From assembly GCF_002343915.1 (NCBI RefSeq), contig NZ_NETK01000001.1, positions 1,426,001-1,490,000 of the forward strand: a stretch of DNA of 64,000 bases, read 5' to 3'. Below are positions 1 to 8,785 of the stretch, one piece after another (positions within the stretch are counted from its first letter, which is position 1; every line of letters starts with the position of its first letter). The notes below the pieces were generated by a model. It saw only the letters and a program-made list of their open reading frames with translations. It did no database searches and was not told the origin of the DNA. Made by a program: the position numbers and the translations under genes. This DNA is from Nannocystis exedens (lineage in GTDB: Bacteria; Myxococcota_A; Polyangia; Nannocystales; Nannocystaceae).

Positions 1-704
1 ATCCGACGAATCCGCTGCCGCCCGACCCGCCCGATCCGCCGCCCGCCGACGTGCCGCCGGCGCTGCTCGGCGTCAAGCTGCTCGACCCGTCGACCCTCCA
101 GCTCAGCTTCACCGAGCCGCTCGCCCCGGTCGACACCGTCAACCCCAAGCGCTTCCGCCTCAGCGTCGCCCAGGCCTACCTCGGCAACTACGGCGGTCAG
201 CCGAGCACCACCCTCATCGACCCGCGCTACTACAACCTCGAGGAGTACTGCCCGCCGAACCCGCCGCCGCCCTGCTACTACGAGCCGCCGTACTACTACT
301 ATTGCTACTACGGCCCCTCCTGCTATTACCAGAGCACCGGCCCGCTCGTGCCCACCAGCGTCGCCCCGCTCGACGGCGACCCGACCTCGATCGTCATCAC
401 CCTCAGCGTCCCGATCCAGCCGTTCCTGTGCAACACGCTGCAGGCGTTCGAGGACAACCCCAACATCCAGATGGTGCTGCACCTCCACTACGCCGCCGGC
501 GGGCTGGCGGAGCTCCAGGACCTCACCGGCCTGGCCCTGCCGTCCCTCGGCGACGCCTGGGTGAAGTACGACGGCAACTTCTACGGCTACGAGGGCCCCG
601 CCTTCTCGAACCTCGACCCGTTCCTCCCGATCCCCTGCGCGCTGTTCGACGTCCCCGCGCCCATCCCCGACGACAGCCCCGACATCCCGGATTCCGACCT
701 GTAA
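1..704 (+). CDS. C-terminal part of a Pro/Tyr-rich hypothetical protein
   Basis: The reading frame is open from the left edge (first whole codon at base 3) to the TAA at 702-704, so the start lies outside the window; the GTG at 51 is only an internal candidate. The visible part opens with a Pro/Asp-rich stretch. A beta-rich segment follows, then a striking Tyr/Cys/Pro cluster at roughly residues 70-95 from the GTG, and an acidic DSPDIPDSDL-type tail. The style fits a secreted myxobacterial protein with Ig-like or beta-sandwich repeats, but no family was recognised and no function is assigned. Confidence 0.7.
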   Translation, partial: PTNPLPPDPPDPPPADVPPALLGVKLLDPSTLQLSFTEPLAPVDTVNPKRFRLSVAQAYLGNYGGQPSTTLIDPRYYNLEEYCPPNPPPPCYYEPPYYYYCYYGPSCYYQSTGPLVPTSVAPLDGDPTSIVITLSVPIQPFLCNTLQAFEDNPNIQMVLHLHYAAGGLAELQDLTGLALPSLGDAWVKYDGNFYGYEGPAFSNLDPFLPIPCALFDVPAPIPDDSPDIPDSDL

Positions 705-895
705 CCGGCCCGCGAGCGAATGCGGCGAGGCCGGGCGCCCGGCACATCGAGCGGGGCGCCCGCGCGCCCAACCGTACGTCTCGGGACGTGGCGGATGCGT
801 CGCCGTAGAGCCCCGCGGCAGCGCACCGGCGCAGCGCCTCGCCCGACGGCCTTCAAGGCGCGCTCGGCGCGGCCGAGCGCTCCGAACGGAGTACC

Positions 896-1447
896 ATGCC
901 GGCCATGACTAACTTCAGCAATCGCGCGCTGCGCACCTTCGCATTCACTGTCCTCGCCGCCTGCAGCCCGAAGGGCGCCGACACGGGCACCGACGGCACC
1001 GACGGCAACACGACCGGGTCCGGGAGCACCGCCTCGACCACCGGCAACGACACGAGCACCGGCGAAACCACTGGCACGAGCACCGCCACGACCGACGCCA
1101 CCGGTCCCACGACGACCACGACTCTCGGGACCACGACCGTCGACACCACGACCGGCCCCGGCCCCGTGAGCGCCACCGACTCGGACTCCGAGTCCGACGG
1201 CGAGTCGGAGTCCGACTCCGACTCTGACTGCGCCTCGACCTGCGGCACGGTGATCGAGTGCGAGCACCCCGACGTGTTGGAGTCGCTGGGCGCCCCGCCG
1301 TGCGAAGAGGGCTTCCACTGCGACGACCAATCGGACTGCGGCTGCGCCCTCACCTTCTGCGTGGCGAACTGCGACCCCAGCGATCCGAACGCGTGCGCGA
1401 CGGGTGAAACCTGCGACGCACGCAGCGGCGCCTGCGTCCCTGCCTGA
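896..1447 (+). CDS. Secreted Cys-rich lipoprotein with Thr/Ser/Asp linker
   Basis: This 183-residue protein has an N-terminal hydrophobic segment ending in a LAAC lipobox, so it should be lipidated and anchored in the envelope. A long low-complexity linker follows (Thr/Gly/Ser repeats, then alternating Ser-Asp/Ser-Glu). The C-terminal 75 residues are Cys-rich (about ten Cys) and probably disulfide-bonded. The GGAG at 888-891 sits 4 nt before ATG 896 and 13 nt before the in-frame ATG 905, so either start is possible. Linker plus Cys-rich head is a common design for surface lipoproteins in this group. Ligand and function are unknown. Confidence 0.8.
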   Translation: MPAMTNFSNRALRTFAFTVLAACSPKGADTGTDGTDGNTTGSGSTASTTGNDTSTGETTGTSTATTDATGPTTTTTLGTTTVDTTTGPGPVSATDSDSESDGESESDSDSDCASTCGTVIECEHPDVLESLGAPPCEEGFHCDDQSDCGCALTFCVANCDPSDPNACATGETCDARSGACVPA

Positions 1448-1829
1448 TCGCCCCCGTTCACGCGTCCCCCTCGATCGCCCGGCCCCACGCCTCGGCGCCC
1501 TCGGCCACCGTACCCGCGGGTCGACTTCGGTAGCGCGCGAAGAGCGTGCTGCCGTCGGATCCGACCCGCGCCCGCCTCGCGCCTCGCTCGCGACGGGGCG
1601 GCGTGCGCCGTCGACGATCCGGTCCGGCGCGCGCCGCCTGGCTCGAACCCGGCTCGAAATTGGCCGCCATTGCACATTCCACCGAGCGGAAGGCCCGCAC
1701 CTCGTGCGCGCTATTTGGAGCGGGGCCATTCATCGACGGAACAAGCCATTGGCTGCGGCGGACACCTCGCCGCACGACATCCGACATCGTTGGGTCGGCA
1801 ACATCGGTTGCTGGAATCGGAGGTGTACA
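1448..1829. other. Intergenic stretch; possible degenerate sigma-54-like site at its 3' end
   Basis: No credible gene is seen. Near the end, a GACACCTCGCCGC-like block (from 1761) and CATCGGTTGCTG (1802-1813) resemble parts of the promoter repeats at 7629-7740 and 36742-36852. Here the GG-to-GC spacing is 11 instead of 10, which should weaken sigma-54 binding, so this is at best a decayed relative. Confidence 0.3.
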
Positions 1830-2123
1830 ATGGAGCAGCACAGCACGACCATCGGTAACGTTCGCCTGGAATGGGGACGCCTCGAGCGGCAGGACCGCCG
1901 CCAGAAGATCACATTTCGCCGGGAATTCGCGCAGACGCCCGTCGTCATGGTGAGCGTCGAGACGAACGACGCTCGGGCGGTCGAGACCGTGGAAGTAGCC
2001 CACGACGTCCGCCGGAAGAGCTTCCGCGTCACCAACAAGGAAGATTACACGGTCGTCTACATTGCGATCGGACGCGTGAAGGAGCCGGGTAGCGAGCCCG
2101 AGGAGAGCGAGCCCGAGGCGTAG
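1830..2123 (+). CDS. H-type-lectin-like small protein
   Basis: A 97-residue protein starts at ATG 1830 behind a clean GGAGGT Shine-Dalgarno (about 1819-1824). The pattern is I-x-F-x-x-x-F (residues about 28-34), then P-x-V-x-V-S-V, then F-R-V-T-N and a final V-V-Y-I-A-I-G strand. It matches the six-stranded H-type lectin fold (discoidin/Helix pomatia agglutinin type) that binds N-acetylgalactosamine. The tail is Glu/Pro-rich. There is no signal peptide, so it is either cytoplasmic or exported by a non-classical route. The family call rests on pattern only; sugar-binding residues were not verified. Confidence 0.6.
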   Translation: MEQHSTTIGNVRLEWGRLERQDRRQKITFRREFAQTPVVMVSVETNDARAVETVEVAHDVRRKSFRVTNKEDYTVVYIAIGRVKEPGSEPEESEPEA

Positions 2124-2180
2124 GCCCGAGCCGCGGCTGTTCGCTGAACAGCCTCGGGCCCCGAGGCTGTTCGGCGAACC
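2124..2180. terminator. Stem-loop cluster between convergent genes
   Basis: Directly after the lectin-like stop codon, GGCTGTTC-GCT-GAACAGCC (2135-2153) forms a perfect 8-bp stem, extended by GCCCGA/TCGGGC outside it. A second palindrome, CCTCGGGCCCCGAGG, follows. There is no U-tract. It sits between two gene ends that converge, which suits a bidirectional terminator. Confidence 0.5.
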
Positions 2181-2258
2181 GCCGGCCTGGCCCACCGATC
2201 GGCCGCCGAGTCGCCCGCGTGCTCGACGAGCACGGCCGCGCGGCCCGTGGGCGGAGCA

Positions 2259-3797
2259 TCAGATCCTGGGCGCGTCGCCCGGGGGCGATGACGTCGGTGC
2301 AACAGCGAAGGTCTCGTTGTCCCGGTACGCGCCGACGACGAGGAGGACACGCGTCTCGGGGTAGGTGATCAGCTCCTCGAGCAGGCCGAGGCTCGCCGAG
2401 TCGGCCCACTGGAGGTCGTCGAGGAACAGCGCGAGCGGGTGCTCCTTCCTCGCGAACACCCCGATGAATTTGCGGAACACGATGCGGAACCGGTTCTGCG
2501 CCTCCCTCGGCGGCAGCTCCGGGACCGGTGGTTGCGCGCCGATGACGAGCTCGATCTGGGGAATCACGTCGACGATCAGCTGTCCGCTCTTTCCGAGGGC
2601 GTCGCGCAGCCGCTGCCGCCAGGCGGCGATCCGCTCCTCGCTCTCGGCGAGGATCTCGAGCACGAGCTCCCCGAAGGCCTGGACGAGGGTGGAGTACGGG
2701 ATGTCGCGCTTGTATTGATCGAACTTACCCGAGATGAAGAAGCCTCGCCGGCGGACGACGGGCTTGTGCAGCTCGTGGACGAGCGCCGACTTGCCGATGC
2801 CGGGATAGCCGGAGACCAGCACGAGCTCGGGCACCCCTGCGTCGGCCGCCCGGTCGAACGCCGAGAGCAGCGCGGCGACCTCGTCCTCGCGCCCGTAGAG
2901 CTTCTCGGGGATTTGAAACCGGTCCGAGACATCGCGCTCGCCGAGGGGGAACCGATCGATCTTCCCGTTGCTCCGCAGCTCGGCGAGGCACCGCTCGAGG
3001 TCGAGCTGGAGGCCGCGGGCAATCTGATAGCGATCCTCCGGCATCTTGGCCAGGAGCCTGGGGACCAGCGCGGAGAGGACCTCCGGCAATCCCGGCACGA
3101 TCGAGGAGGGCGGCTGCGGGGCGCGGGCGACGTGGTAATGCACCCACTCGAGCGGATCCCGCGCCTCGAACGGCAGGCGCCCGGTGAGCATCTCGTAGAA
3201 GGCGACGCCGAGGGCATAGAGATCGGCGCGGCTGTCGATCGCCCGGTTCATCCGCCCCGTCTGCTCCGGTGACAGGTACGCCAGCGAGCCCTCGATGAGC
3301 CTCGGGCTCTCGCCGGCCTTGCACTCGCGAGGGAGACGGGAAGCGAGCCCGAGATCCGTGAGCTTGACCTGGCCGGTCTCCGCGTTGACGAGGATGTTCT
3401 GCGGCTTCACGTCTCGATGGACGATCTCCCGCTCGTGGATCGCTGCGACGGCCGCGGCGATGCGGGCCGCGAGATCGAGGAATTTCTCCAAGGCCATGGG
3501 CGCGCCGAGGAATTGATCGAGCGACCGCGCGCCGAAGTCCTCCATCACGAGCGCCGGCATCCCCTCATACGTCTCCAGGGCCAGCGGCTTGACGACGCTC
3601 GGCAGCTCCAGATCCTTGCAGAGCAGGTACTCGTGCTTGAGACGCTCGAAATCCCGCGGACGACTGCGCCTCGGGTCGAGCGCCTTCAAAAGCACCGGAC
3701 GGCCATCGACGGTCCGGACTGCACGAAAGAGGGTAGTGTTCTGGCCTTCGTGGAGGGTCTCCGTGATTGCGTAGGGGGATGTGACGTTCATTGCCAA
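2259..3797 (-). pseudogene. Truncated hybrid Ser/Thr kinase-ATPase (N-terminal part only)
   Basis: The 512-residue reading frame begins like the very large trifunctional proteins (kinase, then AAA/NACHT-like ATPase, then GAF and histidine kinase) that normally exceed 1,600 residues. The kinase domain covers about residues 10-270. It has a conserved Lys in VLLKAL, HRDVKPQNIL (catalytic Asp near 126), DLG in place of DFG, and an SPEQTGR activation segment. The ATPase part follows with Walker A GYPGIGKSAL and Walker B LALFLDDLQWAD. The frame stops soon after VVGAYRDNE, losing most of the ATPase and all downstream GAF and histidine-kinase modules, and ends in an unrelated tail. The start is ATG 3797. 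It may still yield a soluble kinase, but as a member of its family it is a 3' deletion. Confidence 0.8.
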
Positions 3798-4317
3798 GGA
3801 GAAGAACCCCGTGAACGGCGGGCACCCGGCAGCTTCGCCGAATGTTGGAGGTCATGCCCGGCGATCGTGGCGCTGCCGCTCGAGTCGGCGCCGCGCCGGG
3901 GTGACGTGGTCACGCGACCGCGCGGACGCATGGCTCCCGCCAGGGAGGGAGCGCTCGACCCCATTGTCTCCGGCGACTGCGGCACGCCATCACTCCCTTG
4001 ACGTTTCTCCTATAATGATAGCATGAGGTGCCCGGCCGCGGCGCGTCTTCCGTCGCGCCGCACGCGCTGGCCTGCCCGACCCGCCGAGCCCAATTTTCAC
4101 GGCGGTCCAAGCGCCGGCGCCCTGGAGGTCCGCGGGGACCGTGTCCGCAGACGCTCCGGCCGGACCCTCCCGCGTATGCCCAGCTCGACGGCGCGGCGGC
4201 CCGCGCCGTCGCCGAGCTCGCTCACGACGCGGTGCGCCTCGAGCTCCCGTCGGCGGCAAGAACCCGGACGCTGACATCGAGTCCTCGGGCTTCGAGAACA
4301 ACAGCGCGACCGGCGAG
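3798..4317. other. Intergenic region between divergent kinase genes
   Basis: No convincing gene. An exact TATAAT occurs at 4011-4016, but the TTGACG beside it (3998-4003) is only 7 nt away, far from the 17-nt spacing needed, so a sigma-70 promoter is not supported. Confidence 0.35.
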
Positions 4318-4545
4318 GGGCACGCTCTCCTATGGCTGCACCGGCGCGAACGCCTGCGACAGCCACGGGCGCCAACAAGTACGAGGGGGGCGGATCTGCA
4401 TCGACGACTGCGGCCTCAACTGCCCCGGCGGCCTCGCCGTCACCGACTTCGACCTCGGCTTCGGCGCGTGCGAGGCGGACCCCAACGACCAGGACCTGCC
4501 GGAGGACCTGGTGATCAACGACGGCGCCGACGCCAGCTGTTCTAC
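4318..4545 (+). pseudogene. Fragment of a Cys-rich secreted protein gene
   Basis: In the frame that runs into the downstream kinase, this stretch reads like part of a real Cys-rich protein (GCTGANACD, then ICIDDCGLNCPGGLAV, then FGACEADPNDQD). It has no start, signal peptide or stop of its own. Part of it (4411-4476) recurs in decayed form after the kinase at 6838-6900. It is read as a remnant of a gene that once flanked or hosted the kinase. Confidence 0.4.
4411..4476 (+). repeat. Imperfect direct repeat, left copy
   Basis: About 65 bp that align with 6838-6900 at roughly 85 % identity with one small gap; both begin CGGCCTCAACTGC and share CCGTCACCGACT. The two copies bracket the Ser/Thr kinase gene. 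Confidence 0.65.
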
Positions 4546-4621
4546 GCCCCGAGCCCATCCCCCGGCAGCTTGGCCCGGGCCGAAATTGGTGTGCGAACGG
4601 CCGTTCAGTTACTCTCCCCGT

Positions 4622-6829
4622 ATGACCCTCAATGGGGATCTGATCGGCACCGTGCTCGCGGAGCGCTGGGAAATCGTCGAACACCTCGGCGCAGGCGCCA
4701 TGGGAACGGTGTATCGCGCCCGCCACGTCCAGCTCAGAATTGACGTGGCGATCAAAGTCCTGAAGAGGGCGGCCGGCCTGACAGCCTCCGATATCGCCCG
4801 ATTTTATCGCGAGTCGCAGCTCATCGCCTCGCTCAACCACGACCACATCGTCCGCGTCCAGGACACCGGAAAGACCGCGAACGACGATCTCTTTTTCGTG
4901 ATGGAGTACCTTCGGGGACCGAACTTGCGCACGCTGCTGCAGCGCGAGGGTCCCCTGCCCTGGGCTCGCACCCGGACGATCCTGCTGCAAGTTTGCGACG
5001 CCCTGAGCGCGATTCACGGGAGCGGCATGATCCACCGCGATCTCAAGCCGCACAACATCGTCCTCGACCCGCGGCGGAACCAGCCCGACTTCGTCAAATT
5101 GCTCGACTTCGGCGTCGCCAAGCCCCTGGGCGAGGACCGCCAGCACCTCACGCAAACGGGCTTCATCGTCGGGACCCTCCAGTACATGTCCCCCGAATAC
5201 CTGCTGGGCCACCCCGCGGACTTCCGGATCGACATCTACGCCCTCGGCACCATCGCCTTCGAGCTCGTCACCGGGCGCCTGCCCTCGACCAACCCGGCGG
5301 CCAATCAGGCGGTGCTCCAATCGCACGGGGTCCCCGCCGCGGCCCAAGCGGTGATCGGTCGCGCCATGGCCCGCGACCTCGATCAGCGCTACGAAGACGC
5401 GGAGACACTGGCCGCCGCGCTGGCCGCGACACCGACCGAGGCTGGCGGCGATCCCGAGGAGACCACCACCACCCGATTCACCGTCAGCCCCGGCAATGAG
5501 CGCTCCGCGGCCGCTCGCTTCGCCGGATCGACCCCCCTCGGCAGCTCCCAGGCGTACGCCAGCACGGAGCCAGGGCCGCCGCCCCTTACCCCGACCGTCC
5601 GTCGTCAACCGTCTCTGAGCCTGGCCGACAAGCTCTCCCCCCCACCCGACCCGTCGAGCCCGGACCGTACAACGACGCCCGAAGTGATATCGGCGCCCGC
5701 GCCCGCGGACGACCTGCCACCCACCACCCTGGCCATCCGGCCCGCACAGGCGCGTCTCAAGCCCGGCCTGACGTCCGTCTCGGGCGAGCCCGGGACGCGC
5801 GGGCCTTCAACGGCGTCCGCACCCACCGAGGCGTCCTCGACCACTGCCGCGACCGCATCCGCGAAGCGTGCTGCGACGAGCCCCGCAGTCGCAATCCCGC
5901 CGGAAAGCTCGCCGCACTCGACGCACCGCTTCGCGCCACCGCGTTCGTCGCATCGCACGGCGCCTTCGGCTCCCTCCGTCGAGCCCATCACACCATCTCC
6001 GCGCCTCGAACCGCCCGAGCCGGCCGCAACGCCAGCGACCGTCTCATGGTCCCCCGAGGCGGAACCCCAGGCGCCCGAGATCCCGTCGGTGGTCTCACAA
6101 TCTGCGGAGTCCTCCGGACGCGACGCGGCGATCGACCCGGCCCAAACGGCAGCCGAGCGGGCTCCTGCGCCCTTTTCGCGGTCTCTCATGCGGGGGACCG
6201 TGTACGCGACGCTCGCCGTGGCGGCCGGCACTCTCGTCTACGGCCTCGGGACGCGCTCCTCGGAAGAACTCGCTTCTCCCCCCGTATCCGCGCCGGAATC
6301 CGACCCGCCGCCCTCTTCTCCGGAGATTCCCCCGGTCCCCCCCGAGCACGCGTCCGACGCGCATCCTGGGGGCACTTCCACGACCGGCGATGATCCAGGA
6401 CCCACGCCCAGTTCCACCGAGTTCGACGAGCCCGGCGAACCGGTCGACTCCGGCAGCGCGAGCGGTCCGCTCGTCCCCCCGACCTCCGGCGGCGGCACGA
6501 CCGCCCCCCCCGCCGAGCCTCCCGAGACACCCAAGAAGCCGCCGAAGGCGCCCCCAGGCTGGAAAGCCTACAGAAGTCTGAGCGCGGCCATCCAGGGGGC
6601 AGTGATTCAATGCGGCGCGCAACACGACGCGTCTCGCGGCGATTCTCTCGACATCCACATCACCCTGGATGGCGGACAAGCGACGCTCAACGCCATCGTG
6701 GTAGGCCCACCCCAGCTGAAGTACGGCCCGGTGGCGAGGTGCGCCGAACAGGCGATCGCCAAAATCCCGGGCAAGAGCTTCTCCGGAGAGAAGTATATGA
6801 CCGAGAAAAGACTCCCCCTCGCGGAGTAG
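4622..6829 (+). CDS. Membrane-anchored eukaryotic-type Ser/Thr protein kinase
   Basis: ATG 4622 gives a 735-residue protein beginning just before the kinase fold; the open frame upstream is unrelated. The kinase domain (about 15-275) has the Gly loop GAGAMGTVY, catalytic Lys45 in AIKVLK, HRDLKPHN (Asp near 140), DFG (near 162) and SPEYL as the APE motif, so it should be active. A long Pro/Ser/Thr/Ala-rich linker follows. One membrane segment lies at about 523-543 (RGTVYATLAVAAGTLVYGLG), then another low-complexity region. A compact C-terminal periplasmic domain (about 645-735) contains two Cys and a CAEQAIAKIPG segment like the TonB/AgmX-type tails of myxobacterial proteins. It probably senses envelope state and phosphorylates cytoplasmic targets. 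It is bracketed by direct repeats of a decayed gene. Confidence 0.9.
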   Translation: MTLNGDLIGTVLAERWEIVEHLGAGAMGTVYRARHVQLRIDVAIKVLKRAAGLTASDIARFYRESQLIASLNHDHIVRVQDTGKTANDDLFFVMEYLRGPNLRTLLQREGPLPWARTRTILLQVCDALSAIHGSGMIHRDLKPHNIVLDPRRNQPDFVKLLDFGVAKPLGEDRQHLTQTGFIVGTLQYMSPEYLLGHPADFRIDIYALGTIAFELVTGRLPSTNPAANQAVLQSHGVPAAAQAVIGRAMARDLDQRYEDAETLAAALAATPTEAGGDPEETTTTRFTVSPGNERSAAARFAGSTPLGSSQAYASTEPGPPPLTPTVRRQPSLSLADKLSPPPDPSSPDRTTTPEVISAPAPADDLPPTTLAIRPAQARLKPGLTSVSGEPGTRGPSTASAPTEASSTTAATASAKRAATSPAVAIPPESSPHSTHRFAPPRSSHRTAPSAPSVEPITPSPRLEPPEPAATPATVSWSPEAEPQAPEIPSVVSQSAESSGRDAAIDPAQTAAERAPAPFSRSLMRGTVYATLAVAAGTLVYGLGTRSSEELASPPVSAPESDPPPSSPEIPPVPPEHASDAHPGGTSTTGDDPGPTPSSTEFDEPGEPVDSGSASGPLVPPTSGGGTTAPPAEPPETPKKPPKAPPGWKAYRSLSAAIQGAVIQCGAQHDASRGDSLDIHITLDGGQATLNAIVVGPPQLKYGPVARCAEQAIAKIPGKSFSGEKYMTEKRLPLAE

Positions 6830-6837
6830 CACGCCCT

Positions 6838-6900
6838 CGGCCTCAACTGCTTCGCGGCCTGACCGTCACCGACTCCACCTCGGATTCGGCGCGTCCGAGG
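6838..6900 (+). repeat. Imperfect direct repeat, right copy
   Basis: Decayed counterpart of 4411-4476, starting 8 nt after the kinase stop. Its reading frame carries an early TGA, so it no longer codes. Confidence 0.65.
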
Positions 6901-6948
6901 TGCCGGCCGGATGGTTGCGAATCGAGCACTGCGTGGTATGAGCTCGTC

Positions 6949-7467
6949 ATGAGCTCGGACGCAGCTTCGATTCGAAACGCACGACCAGAGGACGCGCCGC
7001 TGCTCGCGGCGGCCGAACGCGCGATCGCGCGGGTGCCGGGGAGGCTCGCGTCGAGGCCCGACGAGATCGACGACGACGCCGTGCGCAGGACGATCGTCGA
7101 CCTCGAAGCGCGCGGCCGCGGCATCTACCTCGTCGCCGAGCGCGAGGGCACGATCGCCGGGCACGCGTTCCTGGAGGCGCTCTCGCTCGCGGTGACGTCG
7201 CACGTCGTCCGCCTGACGATCGCCGTGCATGAAGGACATCAGGGCCAGGGCGTCGGGAGGGCCCTCATGCACGAGCTCCTGCGCTGGGCGCGGTCGAACC
7301 CCCGCGTCGAAAAGGTCGAGCTTCAGGTGCGCTCGTCGAACGATCGCGCGATCGCCCTGTATCGATCGCTCGGGTTCGTCGAGGAGGGGCGCAAGACCCG
7401 GCGGTTAAAGATCGGCCCGGACGCGTACCTCGACGACATCTACATGGCGCTGTGGGTCGGTCCGTAG
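6949..7467 (+). CDS. GNAT-family N-acetyltransferase
   Basis: ATG 6949 gives 172 residues, the usual size for a single GNAT domain; the frame is open upstream but not protein-like. Motif A/B is clear: LTIAVHEGHQGQGVGRALM, with Q-x-x-G-x-G for the acetyl-CoA pyrophosphate. It is followed by the SNDRAIALYRSLGF helix (Asn and Tyr as in RimI-like enzymes). It should transfer an acetyl group from acetyl-CoA to an amine in the cytoplasm; the acceptor cannot be told. It stands alone, with no operon partner in sight. Confidence 0.88.
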   Translation: MSSDAASIRNARPEDAPLLAAAERAIARVPGRLASRPDEIDDDAVRRTIVDLEARGRGIYLVAEREGTIAGHAFLEALSLAVTSHVVRLTIAVHEGHQGQGVGRALMHELLRWARSNPRVEKVELQVRSSNDRAIALYRSLGFVEEGRKTRRLKIGPDAYLDDIYMALWVGP

Positions 7468-7628
7468 GGCCGGCCGTGACGTCGCGGTCGACCGCGTGGC
7501 GGGCCGCGTCGCGGCGACCGGCGACGCAGCGCCGCGGCAGTCGCCTCCGCGCGGCTCGCAACGGAGGCGACTGCGAGCCCTCGCCCGAGTGCATTGTGAC
7601 AGCGCGGACCCCCTGCTCGGCGACTCGG

Positions 7629-7740
7629 CGCGGCCTCCGCGGCCCCATGGGGAGCCCCGGGGCAGGCCTGCGGCCACGCGTCGGGCACATCGTCGCCGGC
7701 GCGTGGAACTCCACGACAAATTCGAGGCACATCGGTTGCT
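7629..7740 (+). repeat. Dispersed promoter-bearing repeat, copy A
   Basis: About 110 bp that recur at 36742-36852 with roughly 80 % identity. Shared blocks include the palindromic GGCCCCATGGGG, a CACATCG(T/C)CGCCGGC box and AACTCCACGACAAATTCGAG. Both copies end in the same sigma-54-like element and lie just upstream of a Cys-rich lipoprotein gene. Confidence 0.7.
7726..7740 (+). promoter_or_regulatory. Sigma-54 (RpoN) -24/-12 promoter-like element
   Basis: GGCAC-ATCGG-TTGCT matches the TGGCAC-N5-TTGCW consensus, with exactly 10 nt between the invariant GG (7726-7727) and GC (7738-7739). Transcription would begin near 7751, only about 2 nt before ATG 7753, giving an almost leaderless message. 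Confidence 0.6.
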
Positions 7741-7752
7741 AGCGTATCTCGC

Positions 7753-8619
7753 ATGCCGATTAGCTTTCGCTCACCCCTTTCCTTCGCCTTCGCCTCCATC
7801 GCCCTCGCCGGCTGCGACCTGGGCATTTTCGACCCGATCCTCACCGGCGGCCACACCAGCGACTCCTCCGAAACGGGGGTGGTGACCTCGACCTCGGGCG
7901 ACACCGACAGCCCCAGCACCAGCGACAGCCCCAGCACCAGCGATTCGGGCGCGAACTTCGTCGACCCGCCGCCCTCTGGATGCGACGCGTGGGAGCAGGA
8001 CTGCCCCAGCGGTCAGAAATGCACGGTCGAGGGGCCGCCGCCGTACGTGTACGAGAGCTTCACCTGCGCCACGATCGTGCCCGACCCGGCCCAGCTCGGC
8101 GAGCCGTGCCAGATCCTCGTCGAGGGCCCCTTCGGCCCCGACACCTGCGACCTCGGCCTCACCTGCCACCACGTCGACGAGGACACCGGTCTGGGCACCT
8201 GCATCCCGCTGTGCACCGGCAGCCCCCTCGCCCCCGCGTGCGACCCCGGGTTCGCCTGCCTCGTCTCGGACATGCCGCTGTGCCTCCCCGAGTGCGACCC
8301 GCTGCTGCAGGATTGCCCGGCCGGGCAGACCTGCATGTTCTCGGGCATGGACTTCGTGTGCTGGCCGCACCCCGAGCAACCCTCGGAGCTGTTCGAGAGC
8401 TGCGAGTACAGCAATTCCTGCGAGCCGGGCCTGACCTGCGTCGACCCCGACCTCGCCGCCGAGTGCCCCCCCGACTCGCTCGGCTGCTGCACCTCCTATT
8501 GCGACCTCGGCGGACCCGACGTCTGCCCGGGGGTCGGCCAGGAGTGCCGCTCGATCTTCGAGCCGATCGACCCCCCGCCCGGGCTCGAGCACGTCGGCAT
8601 CTGCGCCCTGCCGTGGTGA
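7753..8619 (+). CDS. Cys-rich secreted lipoprotein
   Basis: The 288-residue product has a signal peptide ending in a LAGC lipobox near residue 20. A short Thr/Ser/Asp linker carries a repeated SPSTSD unit. About 220 residues then hold some 30 Cys in regularly spaced CxxGxxC/CDP-type motifs, such as CPAGQTC and CEPGLTC. These are typical of disulfide-rich surface proteins of Nannocystis-like bacteria. It should be lipid-anchored in the outer membrane. No enzymatic motif is visible. A near-consensus sigma-54 site ends 12 nt before the ATG and no Shine-Dalgarno is evident, so translation may start on a leaderless transcript. Confidence 0.85.
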   Translation: MPISFRSPLSFAFASIALAGCDLGIFDPILTGGHTSDSSETGVVTSTSGDTDSPSTSDSPSTSDSGANFVDPPPSGCDAWEQDCPSGQKCTVEGPPPYVYESFTCATIVPDPAQLGEPCQILVEGPFGPDTCDLGLTCHHVDEDTGLGTCIPLCTGSPLAPACDPGFACLVSDMPLCLPECDPLLQDCPAGQTCMFSGMDFVCWPHPEQPSELFESCEYSNSCEPGLTCVDPDLAAECPPDSLGCCTSYCDLGGPDVCPGVGQECRSIFEPIDPPPGLEHVGICALPW

Positions 8620-8648
8620 TTCCGCGGGCCATCGGCGCATGTTCTGTC

Positions 8649-8672
8649 AGACATGGCTCCAGCGACATGTCT
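8649..8672. terminator. Hairpin between convergent genes
   Basis: AGACATG (8649-8655) and CATGTCT (8666-8672) are perfect 7-bp inverted arms around a 10-nt loop, 30 nt after the lipoprotein stop and upstream of a gene ending on the other strand. A related ACATGTCC hairpin occurs at 17529-17548. It is a possible bidirectional terminator without a U-tract. Confidence 0.4.
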
Positions 8673-8785
8673 TTGCGGTCATACATCAATCTGCGTCGAC
8701 GGCTCGCTGGCCCGGTCCCGCGCACGGCTCGCCCCCACGAGCGGCCTGTGTGCGGACCGCACGCGAGGAAGCGGGAGCGCGCGGA

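Noticed and set aside
587..1729. 380-residue minus-strand ORF opposite the first lipoprotein
   Set aside because: The plus-strand lipoprotein has signal peptide, lipobox and linker; the antisense product is Arg/Gly/Val-rich with no motif.
4011..4016. TATAAT as a sigma-70 promoter with TTGACG
   Set aside because: The two boxes are only 7 nt apart and no good gene follows; probably fortuitous.
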